From Nitrospina sp. (GTDB lineage Bacteria > Nitrospinota > Nitrospinia > Nitrospinales > VA-1), in contig DODH01000253.1 in assembly GCA_003545625.1 (NCBI GenBank), forward strand, positions 2,434 to 12,503: a stretch of 10,070 bases of DNA. The letters run 5' to 3'. Both the position numbers and the translations under genes were made by a program. Positions 1-4,640 of the stretch are shown one piece after another. The number at the start of each line of letters is the position of its first letter. Position 1 is the first letter of the stretch. The notes beneath the pieces were generated by a model. It searched no databases. It saw nothing but the letters and a program-made list of their open reading frames with translations, and was not told where the DNA came from.

Positions 1-66
1 GAGCGCGGTCTCTTCAGCCAAAGAGGCGATGCCTCTGGTGGTACGCAGGGTGAAGCCGCACGATAA
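1..66 (+). CDS. Possible C-terminal end of an upstream gene (partial)
   Basis: Reading from base 1, frame 1 stays open for 21 codons and stops at 64-66, about 17 nt before a strong terminator hairpin, which is the normal place for the end of a gene. The peptide is short, rich in Gly, Ala and Arg, and not recognisable. Frame 3 also ends before the hairpin (51-53). Frame 2 reads through the hairpin to 140-142 and is therefore unlikely. The 5' part lies outside the window, so the frame choice rests only on the terminator position and no function can be given. Confidence 0.25.
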   Translation, partial: ERGLFSQRGDASGGTQGEAAR

Positions 67-83
67 GCTTAGTTTTAATGATT

Positions 84-117
84 ATGCCGGGGGGCTTGCC
101 CCCCGGCATTTTTTTTT
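84..117 (+). terminator. Strong intrinsic terminator
   Basis: A perfect 12-bp GC-rich inverted repeat (84-95 with 98-109, core CCGGGGGGC) with a minimal loop is followed by nine T residues (109-117). This is a textbook Rho-independent terminator for the unit entering from the left. It insulates the DUF1566 array from upstream transcription. Confidence 0.93.
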
Positions 118-145
118 GATTTTTGTCTGGCAGGAAGAATAAAAT
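116..145 (+). promoter_or_regulatory. Candidate sigma-70 promoter for the DUF1566 array
   Basis: TTGATT (116-121) and TAAAAT (140-145) are separated by 18 nt, which predicts a transcript start near 152 and a leader of about 25 nt before the ATG at 177. The position directly after a strong terminator makes a new promoter necessary here. The hexamers match consensus at 4/6 and 5/6, so this is a candidate found by eye only. Confidence 0.35.
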
Positions 146-176
146 AAGATATCAATGGATTGAGATTAGAAAAACT

Positions 177-671
177 ATGAGCGAAAACAGGTTAGTGGAT
201 AATGGGGATGGCACGGTTACCGATGCGCTGACCCAATTGATGTGGATGCAAAACGACTCCTATTTGGACCTGATGAAGTTCGTCAGTTACAGGGCGGCTT
301 TAAAATATTTGCATAATAAAAATGCGGAGTCTTTTGCCGGTTATAACGACTGGCGGCTTCCCCATAAAAGAGAGGCTCACTCCCTTTTTGATAGAGATAA
401 GTCCCTGAATGACAAGTACGGCATGGTCATACATCTTGATCCTGTATTTACCGAAGGTTGCGGGTTCGATACCTGGACCAGTAATACACGGGGTAAAATC
501 ACCGCTTATTGCTATTCTTTTAACAGTGGTACAGGTGGGCATAAGGAAGTCGATGATATCCTCAATACCAGTGCTCGACTGGTGCGCGGGGAATTTGATA
601 ATTCAAAAACCAAGGTTGGCCATGTGCCTGAAGTCAGAGATATGATTACTCAGGGCGGCGGTTGGCGATAA
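177..671 (+). CDS. DUF1566 (Lcl C-terminal-like) domain protein, array member 1
   Basis: This is a 164-residue protein made almost entirely of one DUF1566 domain, a fold related to C-type lectin/FGE-like modules. The family signature runs in order: DNGDGTVTD (residues 8-16), LMWMQND (21-27), FAGYNDWRLP (53-62), SLFD (69-72), GCGFDTWTS (94-102) and RLVRG (134-138). No signal peptide or hydrophobic segment is visible, so it is probably cytoplasmic, unlike the many secreted members of the family. I chose ATG 177 over the in-frame TTG at 123: the TTG lies within a few bases of the terminator T-run and inside the candidate promoter, and the extra 18 residues are not domain-like. A tail of about 25 residues follows the domain. 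The ligand is unknown. It is the first gene of the array and is followed by a 560-nt gap. Confidence 0.85.
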   Translation: MSENRLVDNGDGTVTDALTQLMWMQNDSYLDLMKFVSYRAALKYLHNKNAESFAGYNDWRLPHKREAHSLFDRDKSLNDKYGMVIHLDPVFTEGCGFDTWTSNTRGKITAYCYSFNSGTGGHKEVDDILNTSARLVRGEFDNSKTKVGHVPEVRDMITQGGGWR

Positions 672-686
672 CTAAAGGGTCGGCTC

Positions 687-738
687 CTAGGCGTAGGGCC
701 AACTAGCAATAGCTTTTTAAGCCGGGATAACTCTTTGC
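687..738 (+). repeat. Dispersed intergenic repeat, copy A
   Basis: The first 30 nt (687-716) match 8436-8465 in direct orientation at 26 of 30 positions, and all four differences are transitions. The overlapping 35 nt at 704-738 match the reverse complement of 8474-8508 at 27 of 35 positions without gaps, including the 13-nt block GATAACTCTTTGC. The copy begins 15 nt after the stop of the first DUF1566 gene. The other copy lies about 7.7 kb away between two unrelated metabolic genes. This is a genuine repeat family of unknown type. Confidence 0.7.
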
Positions 739-765
739 CCGCGGATGTGGTATTCAACCTTAGCT

Positions 766-868
766 CTTACCCTCTCAGGGCATGCGTGATATGCAACCAT
801 TGACTTCATGCCCGGCACGGGTAAAGGCAAATGAAGAGAGATATCACGCGTGCCCCGAAGGGGTAGAA
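766..868. repeat. ~100-nt imperfect palindrome (long hairpin)
   Basis: The outer arms contain GGGCATGCGTGATAT (778-792) pairing with ATATCACGCGTGCCC (841-855), 14 of 15 complementary. Looser pairing extends outward to about 766 and 868. Inside, CTTCA..GCC (804-812) pairs with GGC...TGAAG (826-836), and CCCG-GCA-CGGG (811-821) can form an alternative tip. The stacked, symmetric layout is typical of palindromic repeat elements, MITE-like remnants or structured RNAs. Because of the symmetry, both strands translate to a similar YHACPE peptide, which has no coding meaning. No T-run follows, so it is not a simple terminator. Confidence 0.65.
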
Positions 869-965
869 AATGTCCAAGTAAATTGGAGATCCCCTGAAAA
901 TCTTCTGGGCCAATTGGCAAGGGTTTACAGGGATTTGGGCAGTTGTCGGTTTTTCCGTGGGATTT

Positions 966-985
966 GAATTTTCCTGTGAAAATTC
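966..985. repeat. Perfect 8-bp hairpin in spacer
   Basis: GAATTTTC (966-973) and GAAAATTC (978-985) are perfect complements around a CTGT loop. No T-run follows. It could be an operator-like site or a weak RNA hairpin. Confidence 0.45.
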
Positions 986-993
986 AGAGGTTT

Positions 994-1039
994 CCGGACA
1001 TAGGGTTACTTGAATTTGGCTTGAAAACCCGGTGTCCGG
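994..1039. repeat. CCGGACA / TGTCCGG inverted pair
   Basis: A perfect 7-bp inverted pair (994-1000 and 1033-1039) is separated by 32 nt. The right arm lies between the -35 and -10 of the candidate promoter at 1021-1049, so it may be a paired protein-binding site. This is inference from position only. Confidence 0.3.
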
Positions 1040-1049
1040 GTGGTATTTT
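1021..1049 (+). promoter_or_regulatory. Candidate sigma-70 promoter upstream of array member 2
   Basis: TTGAAA (1021-1026) and TATTTT (1044-1049) are spaced by exactly 17 nt. The implied transcript would start near 1056 and carry a leader of about 175 nt before the next gene. Matches to consensus are partial. Confidence 0.3.
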
Positions 1050-1085
1050 AATAAAAACTAAACATTGTTTATTTATATAGGTTCA

Positions 1086-1119
1086 GGAGAGAAGCACTCG
1101 TCTCCAGTCTCATTTTTTT
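1086..1119 (+). terminator. Weak hairpin plus T-run (possible attenuator)
   Basis: GGAGA (1086-1090) pairs with TCTCC (1101-1105), and seven T residues follow at 1113-1119. The stem is only 5 bp and the T-run is displaced by 7 nt, so it is at best a weak terminator or attenuator in the leader of the next gene. Confidence 0.2.
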
Positions 1120-1219
1120 AGGTCAATATGTGTTCTGCGGTTTCCGGGATAGGGATATTAGCCGAGGCTGAATGAATGAGCGGGAATCATAGAGTGTTTT
1201 TTATTTTGCTGACGAGTTC

Positions 1220-1233
1220 GAGGTTTGGTTGTG
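1220..1233 (+). promoter_or_regulatory. RBS deciding the GTG start of array member 2
   Basis: GAGGT (1220-1224) lies 6 nt before GTG 1231 and 9 nt before GTG 1234. The in-frame TTG at 1225 directly abuts the Shine-Dalgarno sequence and cannot be the start. Confidence 0.5.
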
Positions 1234-1674
1234 GTGGAATCAAAAACCAGTTGGGTCAAAAAAGATAATGGTACTGTAGAAGACACTGAGAATGATGTGA
1301 TGTGGGTGTTGAGGGATTCCCGGCAGGAACTGGGGAAATGGCTCAACTGGGAGGAAGGCACTGCATATGTAAAGGCCTGCAATGAGCAAAATTATTTGGG
1401 CTTTAACGATTGGAGGCTTCCCACCAAAAGTGAAGTACGTTCTTTATTCCGGCACCAAAATGAATACCGGGAAGTGTTCTTGAACTTACCCAAAAAACCG
1501 GCACGTCGGGTTTCCAATTACCAGGCGGGCGGAGAAACCTGTGTGTGGACATCTGAAACTCGCTACGATTCTTATGCGTGGAAAAGCTATTTCCCTGTTA
1601 TGAAAGAGATTTGTGTGGACCAGACGGTGTCCACCACCGGTACTTCGGTGCGCATGGTAAGGGATCTGGATTGA
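1231..1674 (+). CDS. DUF1566 domain protein, array member 2
   Basis: This 147-residue single-domain protein has the family landmarks in a slightly eroded form: DNGTVED (residues 12-18, lacking one DG pair of the canonical turn), VMW (23-25), WLNWEEGTAY (37-46), LGFNDWRLPTKSEVRSLF (56-73), CVWTSET (104-110) and VRMVRD (140-145). The usual G-C-G-F before WTS is replaced by GGETC. No signal peptide is seen, so it is probably cytoplasmic. The start is GTG 1231 (or 1234), set by the upstream GAGGT; the frame is closed by a stop at 1210-1212. It lies 31 nt upstream of the next DUF1566 gene and is probably co-transcribed with it. The ligand is unknown. Confidence 0.82.
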   Translation: MVESKTSWVKKDNGTVEDTENDVMWVLRDSRQELGKWLNWEEGTAYVKACNEQNYLGFNDWRLPTKSEVRSLFRHQNEYREVFLNLPKKPARRVSNYQAGGETCVWTSETRYDSYAWKSYFPVMKEICVDQTVSTTGTSVRMVRDLD

Positions 1675-1705
1675 TAATTTTTTCCCGGGAAAGTTGAGGT
1701 TTAAA

Positions 1706-2317
1706 ATGGCTGAAGATGAAAACCCAAGCACATCTGATGAAGGTGTAGATCCTGAAATTGTTGAGGATGAGCTGGAGACAGAGTGGATTGGTGAGGAGGA
1801 ATGGGGCGACGAGGAAGAAGCAGATGTAGCTTTAGCTGAGGAAGAACTTCCGAATTTTGTCGATAATGGCGATGGAACCATCAGCGATACCCATTCCAAC
1901 CTGATGTGGAAAAAGGATGATTCTTACAAGGAGTACGGTTATGGAATCACCTGGATTGAGGCCCATGATTATTGCGAAATGATGAACGATAAAAAATTCG
2001 CCGGATATGATGATTGGAGGCTGCCCGGCATCGAAGAATCTAAAAGTCTTTTTTCGTTTGTTCAGTCAAATAGTGATAAGGACGGCGCGGAGATCCATAT
2101 TTCAGATTTGTTTGAAACGGGAGGCGGTCACAATACCTGGACCTATGAAGAAAAGCCGGACTACCAGCAATATGCGCAAAAATTCAGTTTCGTGACGGGT
2201 AACGATATATGGGAAAATAAGGACAACGAATATTCTCATTGTCGGGTGACCCGTGATGTGGTTCAAGATGAATGGGAGCCGGAGTGGCGCAAGGACACCA
2301 AAACATTCGAACGTTAA
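1706..2317 (+). CDS. DUF1566 domain protein with acidic N-terminal extension, array member 3
   Basis: This 203-residue protein has two parts. Residues 1-50 are a low-complexity tail very rich in Glu and Asp (for example EEEWGDEEEAD at 31-41), probably disordered. Residues 51-190 form a DUF1566 domain: FVDNGDGTISD (51-61), LMWKKDD (66-72), FAGYDDWRLPG (98-108), SKSLF (112-116), GGGHNTWTY (139-147) and RVTRD (180-184). The C-terminal stretch again has several Trp and Glu residues. ATG 1706 is preferred over an in-frame TTG at 1694 because GAGGT (1696-1700) lies 5 nt upstream of it. No signal peptide is visible. It is the only array member with such a tail, which might act as a partner-binding or solubility segment (inference). 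Confidence 0.84.
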   Translation: MAEDENPSTSDEGVDPEIVEDELETEWIGEEEWGDEEEADVALAEEELPNFVDNGDGTISDTHSNLMWKKDDSYKEYGYGITWIEAHDYCEMMNDKKFAGYDDWRLPGIEESKSLFSFVQSNSDKDGAEIHISDLFETGGGHNTWTYEEKPDYQQYAQKFSFVTGNDIWENKDNEYSHCRVTRDVVQDEWEPEWRKDTKTFER

Positions 2318-2354
2318 TTTATACCGATGTTGAGGGCAATCTGATTGGAGTGTT

Positions 2355-2573
2355 ATGGACCATTATATGATTTTTGGTAAGGATGATTGTCCGCACACCC
2401 AGAAAGCCCTGGACAGTTTTAAAAAACAGAGCAGGTCTTTTGTTTATATTAATGTTGATAAGGATCCAGATGGTTTAAAGAGATTACTGGAATATTCTAA
2501 TGACCAGTATGTGGTTCCGGTCATTGTCAATGTCGATGAAGACAGTGTGGAAATAGGATATACCGGCGACTAA
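2355..2573 (+). CDS. Small glutaredoxin-like (thioredoxin-fold) protein
   Basis: This is a 72-residue protein with glutaredoxin landmarks: a beta strand YMIFGKDDCPHTQKAL leading into the CPHT active-site turn (Cys12 to Thr15), a helix, a second strand FVYINVD (29-35) and the VVPVIV segment (53-58) carrying the expected cis-proline. Only one cysteine is present, so by family knowledge it would act in a monothiol fashion or just bind. It is shorter than classical glutaredoxins (about 80-110 residues) and ends soon after the cis-Pro strand, so the glutathione-binding GG region is minimal or absent. ATG 2355 has GGAG 4 nt upstream. It sits 37 nt after a DUF1566 gene and shares the array's direction, so it may be co-expressed. 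Confidence 0.72.
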   Translation: MDHYMIFGKDDCPHTQKALDSFKKQSRSFVYINVDKDPDGLKRLLEYSNDQYVVPVIVNVDEDSVEIGYTGD

Positions 2574-2609
2574 AGATTGCAGGGTTTTATAGAAGGGCAT
2601 CTCTGAAAA

Positions 2610-2639
2610 TTGTTTTTGGCCATGAGCGGCCCTTATAAA
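2610..2639 (+). promoter_or_regulatory. Candidate promoter overlapping a palindrome
   Basis: TTGTTT (2610-2615) and TATAAA (2634-2639) are 18 nt apart. A perfect 7-bp inverted repeat with a 3-nt centre (CCCTTAT-AAA-ATAAGGG, 2630-2646) covers the -10 box, which is how a repressor operator often looks. It may start a second transcript for the genes from 2754 onward. The -35 box is weak. Confidence 0.28.
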
Positions 2640-2717
2640 ATAAGGGGTGCGAGTTGCCTTAGAGAAAACTATCGAATAAATAGAGATCTCCTGAAAAACG
2701 ATCCCGAATTTTCAACC

Positions 2718-2734
2718 TGCCGATTTGGTCGGCA
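2718..2734. repeat. Hairpin before array member 4
   Basis: TGCCGA (2718-2723) and TCGGCA (2729-2734) pair perfectly around a 5-nt loop, 19 nt before the ATG at 2754. There is no T-run, so it is not a terminator. It may affect translation of the following gene, which lacks a clear Shine-Dalgarno site. Confidence 0.4.
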
Positions 2735-2753
2735 ATTTAAGAAATAGAAAAAA

Positions 2754-3251
2754 ATGACAGAAAAACTTCCGCAAAAGTTAGAGCAGGCACCGGTTAAACA
2801 GGATAAGACACCTAAACGGTATGTGGAGAAAGGCCGTGACGTTATTTTTGATAACAAAACCCGTGTTTACTGGATGAAAAAGGATTCCTGGCAGGACAAG
2901 GGCAAGTTTTTCAACTGGCATGAGGCGGTGGAATATTCTGATAGAAAGAATCTAAGAAAAATTGGCGGATTTGATGACTGGCGGTTGCCCAGTGCAGATG
3001 AAGTCTCATCGCTTTATGATGAATCGTGTGAAAACCCGGGAAAAGGAGGAGTGATCCTTCATCTGGACTCGGTGTTTCCGGAGGGTGCGTTTAAAACCGC
3101 ATGGATTGCCGGGGATACTTCTACCCGCAGGCCAAGGTTTGACTACAGCGAAGGCAAGGTCGTCATTGCTGAAGAATATAGCTTTGGTTCGGTTCGTATC
3201 TGTAGAAAAGACCAGGTTATAAGAGACCATACCCGCCCATCCAGAAAATAA
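2754..3251 (+). CDS. Divergent DUF1566 domain protein, array member 4
   Basis: This 165-residue protein is the most diverged member. A basic, Gln- and Lys-rich N-terminus (1-25) precedes a domain in which the DNGDGT turn is replaced by EKGRDVIFD (25-33). Other landmarks remain: VYWMKKDSW (38-46), FFNWHEAVEYS (52-62), IGGFDDWRLPSADEVSSLYD (70-89), VILHLDSVF (100-108), AWIAG where others have TWTS (116-120), and SVRICRKDQVIRD (146-158). Loss of both the initial turn and the WTS motif suggests changed or lost ligand binding with the scaffold retained. No signal peptide is visible. The ATG at 2754 has only a poor A-rich leader. Its stop lies 4 nt before the next start, which indicates translational coupling. 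Confidence 0.8.
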   Translation: MTEKLPQKLEQAPVKQDKTPKRYVEKGRDVIFDNKTRVYWMKKDSWQDKGKFFNWHEAVEYSDRKNLRKIGGFDDWRLPSADEVSSLYDESCENPGKGGVILHLDSVFPEGAFKTAWIAGDTSTRRPRFDYSEGKVVIAEEYSFGSVRICRKDQVIRDHTRPSRK

Positions 3252-3255
3252 GGTT

Positions 3256-4140
3256 ATGACGGAAACCAAAGCGGAAACACATTATGCGGATAACGGGGAT
3301 GATACCGTTACCGACCTGAAGCACAACCTCATGTGGATGAAGAAGGATACCTGGGTCACCCTGGGGCGTCTGATCAACTGGCATGAAAGTCAGGAGTTGG
3401 CGCGTAAAATGAATGAGGAAAAATTCGCTGGATATAGCAATTGGCGCATTCCTTCTGCCTCAGAAGTCAAACACCTTTTTCATCCATCCGCCAGCAATAT
3501 GGATGTGGAAGGTTGTGAAATCCATGTCGACCCTATTTTTACCTCTGGCTGCGGGTTCACAACCTGGACAAGCCAAACCCGTGGTGCCAAGGCCGCAATG
3601 GCGTATGACTTGCGGTCCGATTTTGAATTCTGGTTGGCCAAGGAAAACGATGGTTTTCCCAGTGCTGTGCGTCTGGTTCGGGACAATGTTCAGGAAGACG
3701 AGGACCCGGATTTTGTCCGCATAGTCCTCCATAAAGACGGCACGATAACTGATCACAAGACCGGCTTGATGTGGAAAGCGGTGGACTCTTATGTGGATCT
3801 GGACAAGTGGGTGAGTTGGGATGAGGCGAAAAACTATCTGCACCAATTAAACCGGACGCGGTTTGCCGGTTATCAAAACTGGCGCATGCCCACACGGAAG
3901 GAAGCGCAGGCAATTTATGATGCTTCGAATCCTGTTACGGACAATTATGGCGATACGGTATTTTTGGCTAAAGGTTTCCCCCCTGGATGCGGTTTGACCT
4001 GTTGGACAAAAACGTTAAATAAGTCTGAAAAAGGACTGGTTATTCGGTTCCATTTTTATAATGGAGACTATAAATGGCATCAAGTGGGTTTACGCAGTCA
4101 TGGTGTCCGTGCGGTACGGAACCAAGAGAGTGATTCCTAA
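3256..4140 (+). CDS. Two-domain DUF1566 protein, array member 5
   Basis: This 294-residue protein is a tandem duplication of the module within one chain. Domain 1 (about residues 10-145) shows ADNGDDTVTD (11-20), LMWMKKD (25-31), FAGYSNWRIP (57-66), GCGFTTWTS (98-106) and VRLVRD (138-143). A short acidic linker (VQEDEDPDF, 145-153) leads to domain 2 (about 155-290) with HKDGTITD (159-166), LMWKAVD (171-177), FAGYQNWRMPTRKEA (203-217), GCGLTCWTK (244-252) and VRAVRN (284-289). The two domains are clearly paralogous but well diverged, so the fusion is not recent. The start ATG lies 4 nt after the previous stop, with AAGG at the junction. No signal peptide is seen. Two linked lectin-like modules could give a bivalent protein (inference). 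Confidence 0.86.
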   Translation: MTETKAETHYADNGDDTVTDLKHNLMWMKKDTWVTLGRLINWHESQELARKMNEEKFAGYSNWRIPSASEVKHLFHPSASNMDVEGCEIHVDPIFTSGCGFTTWTSQTRGAKAAMAYDLRSDFEFWLAKENDGFPSAVRLVRDNVQEDEDPDFVRIVLHKDGTITDHKTGLMWKAVDSYVDLDKWVSWDEAKNYLHQLNRTRFAGYQNWRMPTRKEAQAIYDASNPVTDNYGDTVFLAKGFPPGCGLTCWTKTLNKSEKGLVIRFHFYNGDYKWHQVGLRSHGVRAVRNQESDS

Positions 4141-4152
4141 AGATGGCATACC

Positions 4153-4605
4153 ATGAGTGAACAAGGCTTAGAGAAAGAGAGTGAGCGATTCATAGAAGCG
4201 GACAGTGACACAATTATTGATGGCGCAAAACGCTTGGTCTGGCTAAAAAAAGATACCTGGCAATTGGCGGGAAAATGGATGGCCCAGCGCCAGGTTATAG
4301 AGTTTGCTGGAAGTCTTAACCGAAAGCAGTTTGCTGGTTTTTCTAACTGGAGACTCCCTACCACTGTGGAGGCAAAGAGCCTCTTTGATAAAAAACAGAA
4401 AAATTCCGATCATATGGGCAAGGTGATTTACTTGTCCGATTTGTTTGAGCCGGGATGCGGGTTCCTGTGCTGGACCAGCGATGTGCGGCATAATATACAA
4501 GGTGTGCGCCTGAATTTCCGCAAAGGAGTTACCATTTATGATGATATTTTTCGCGTGTCGAGAGGGTCTTCCAGATTGGTCCGTGATATTGAAAAGGATG
4601 ACTGA
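4153..4605 (+). CDS. DUF1566 domain protein, array member 6
   Basis: This is a 150-residue single-domain protein. The opening turn is altered to EADSDTIIDG (15-24). It is followed by LVWLKKDTW (28-36), FAGFSNWRLPTTVEAKSLFD (60-79), VIYLSDLF (91-98), GCGFLCWTSD (101-110) and SRLVRDIEKDD at the C-terminus. Cys102 and Cys106 lie four residues apart next to the WTS motif, as in domain 2 of the preceding gene (GCGLTCWT); these could pair or bind a metal, although the absence of a signal peptide argues against a stable disulfide. The gap to the upstream gene is 12 nt, so it is almost certainly in the same transcript. The Shine-Dalgarno site is weak. Confidence 0.84.
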   Translation: MSEQGLEKESERFIEADSDTIIDGAKRLVWLKKDTWQLAGKWMAQRQVIEFAGSLNRKQFAGFSNWRLPTTVEAKSLFDKKQKNSDHMGKVIYLSDLFEPGCGFLCWTSDVRHNIQGVRLNFRKGVTIYDDIFRVSRGSSRLVRDIEKDD

Positions 4606-4640
4606 AATTTAACATTAGCTTTGAAGCGGGAGAACTAAAC

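Larger units (their letters stand above)
672..1230. other. Long gene-free spacer with structured repeats
   Basis: No credible gene is seen in these 559 nt. Frames on both strands are short, and none carries a DUF1566 signature such as DWRLP, so it is not an obvious decayed array member. It holds, in order: one copy of a dispersed repeat (687-738), a ~100-nt imperfect palindrome (766-868), a perfect 10-bp palindrome GCCAATTGGC (909-918), a perfect 8-bp hairpin (966-985), a CCGGACA/TGTCCGG inverted pair (994-1000/1033-1039), a candidate promoter (1021-1049) and a weak hairpin with a T7 run (1086-1119). Two related stretches containing GGTTTCCGG then ATAGGG occur near 989-1006 and 1139-1156. This density of structure suggests a regulatory or repeat-element region rather than random spacer. 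Confidence 0.6.

Noticed and set aside
84..117. Reading frame 2 continuing through the first terminator as an upstream gene end
   Set aside because: It would place a 12-bp GC-rich stem and T-run inside coding sequence; a stop before the hairpin is far more likely.
177..671. Calcium-binding EF-hand or dockerin loop in DNGDGTVTD
   Set aside because: The sequence resembles a Ca-binding loop, but in DUF1566 proteins this is the conserved N-terminal turn of the domain and no paired helix pattern is present; not annotated as a metal site.
717..967. Opposing ORFs of about 61-67 codons over the palindrome (both containing a YHACPE peptide)
   Set aside because: The shared peptide is a by-product of the inverted repeat read on both strands; no ribosome site and no family resemblance.
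1128..1175. 15-codon leader peptide ORF starting MCSAVSGIG
   Set aside because: It has an AGG-like site upstream but no regulatory codon run and no attenuator geometry; too short to support.
672..1230. Decayed DUF1566 pseudogene in the long spacer
   Set aside because: No remnant of DWRLP, LMW, WTS or R.VRD could be found in any frame, so decay of an array member is not supported.
1486..1899. 137-codon minus-strand ORF, Ser-rich
   Set aside because: It is the antisense of two DUF1566 genes, and the Ser-rich stretch is simply the complement of the Glu/Asp-rich extension.
3460..3913. Minus-strand ORFs of 118-128 codons
   Set aside because: They lie entirely antisense to the two-domain DUF1566 gene, which has clear family motifs; no independent evidence.
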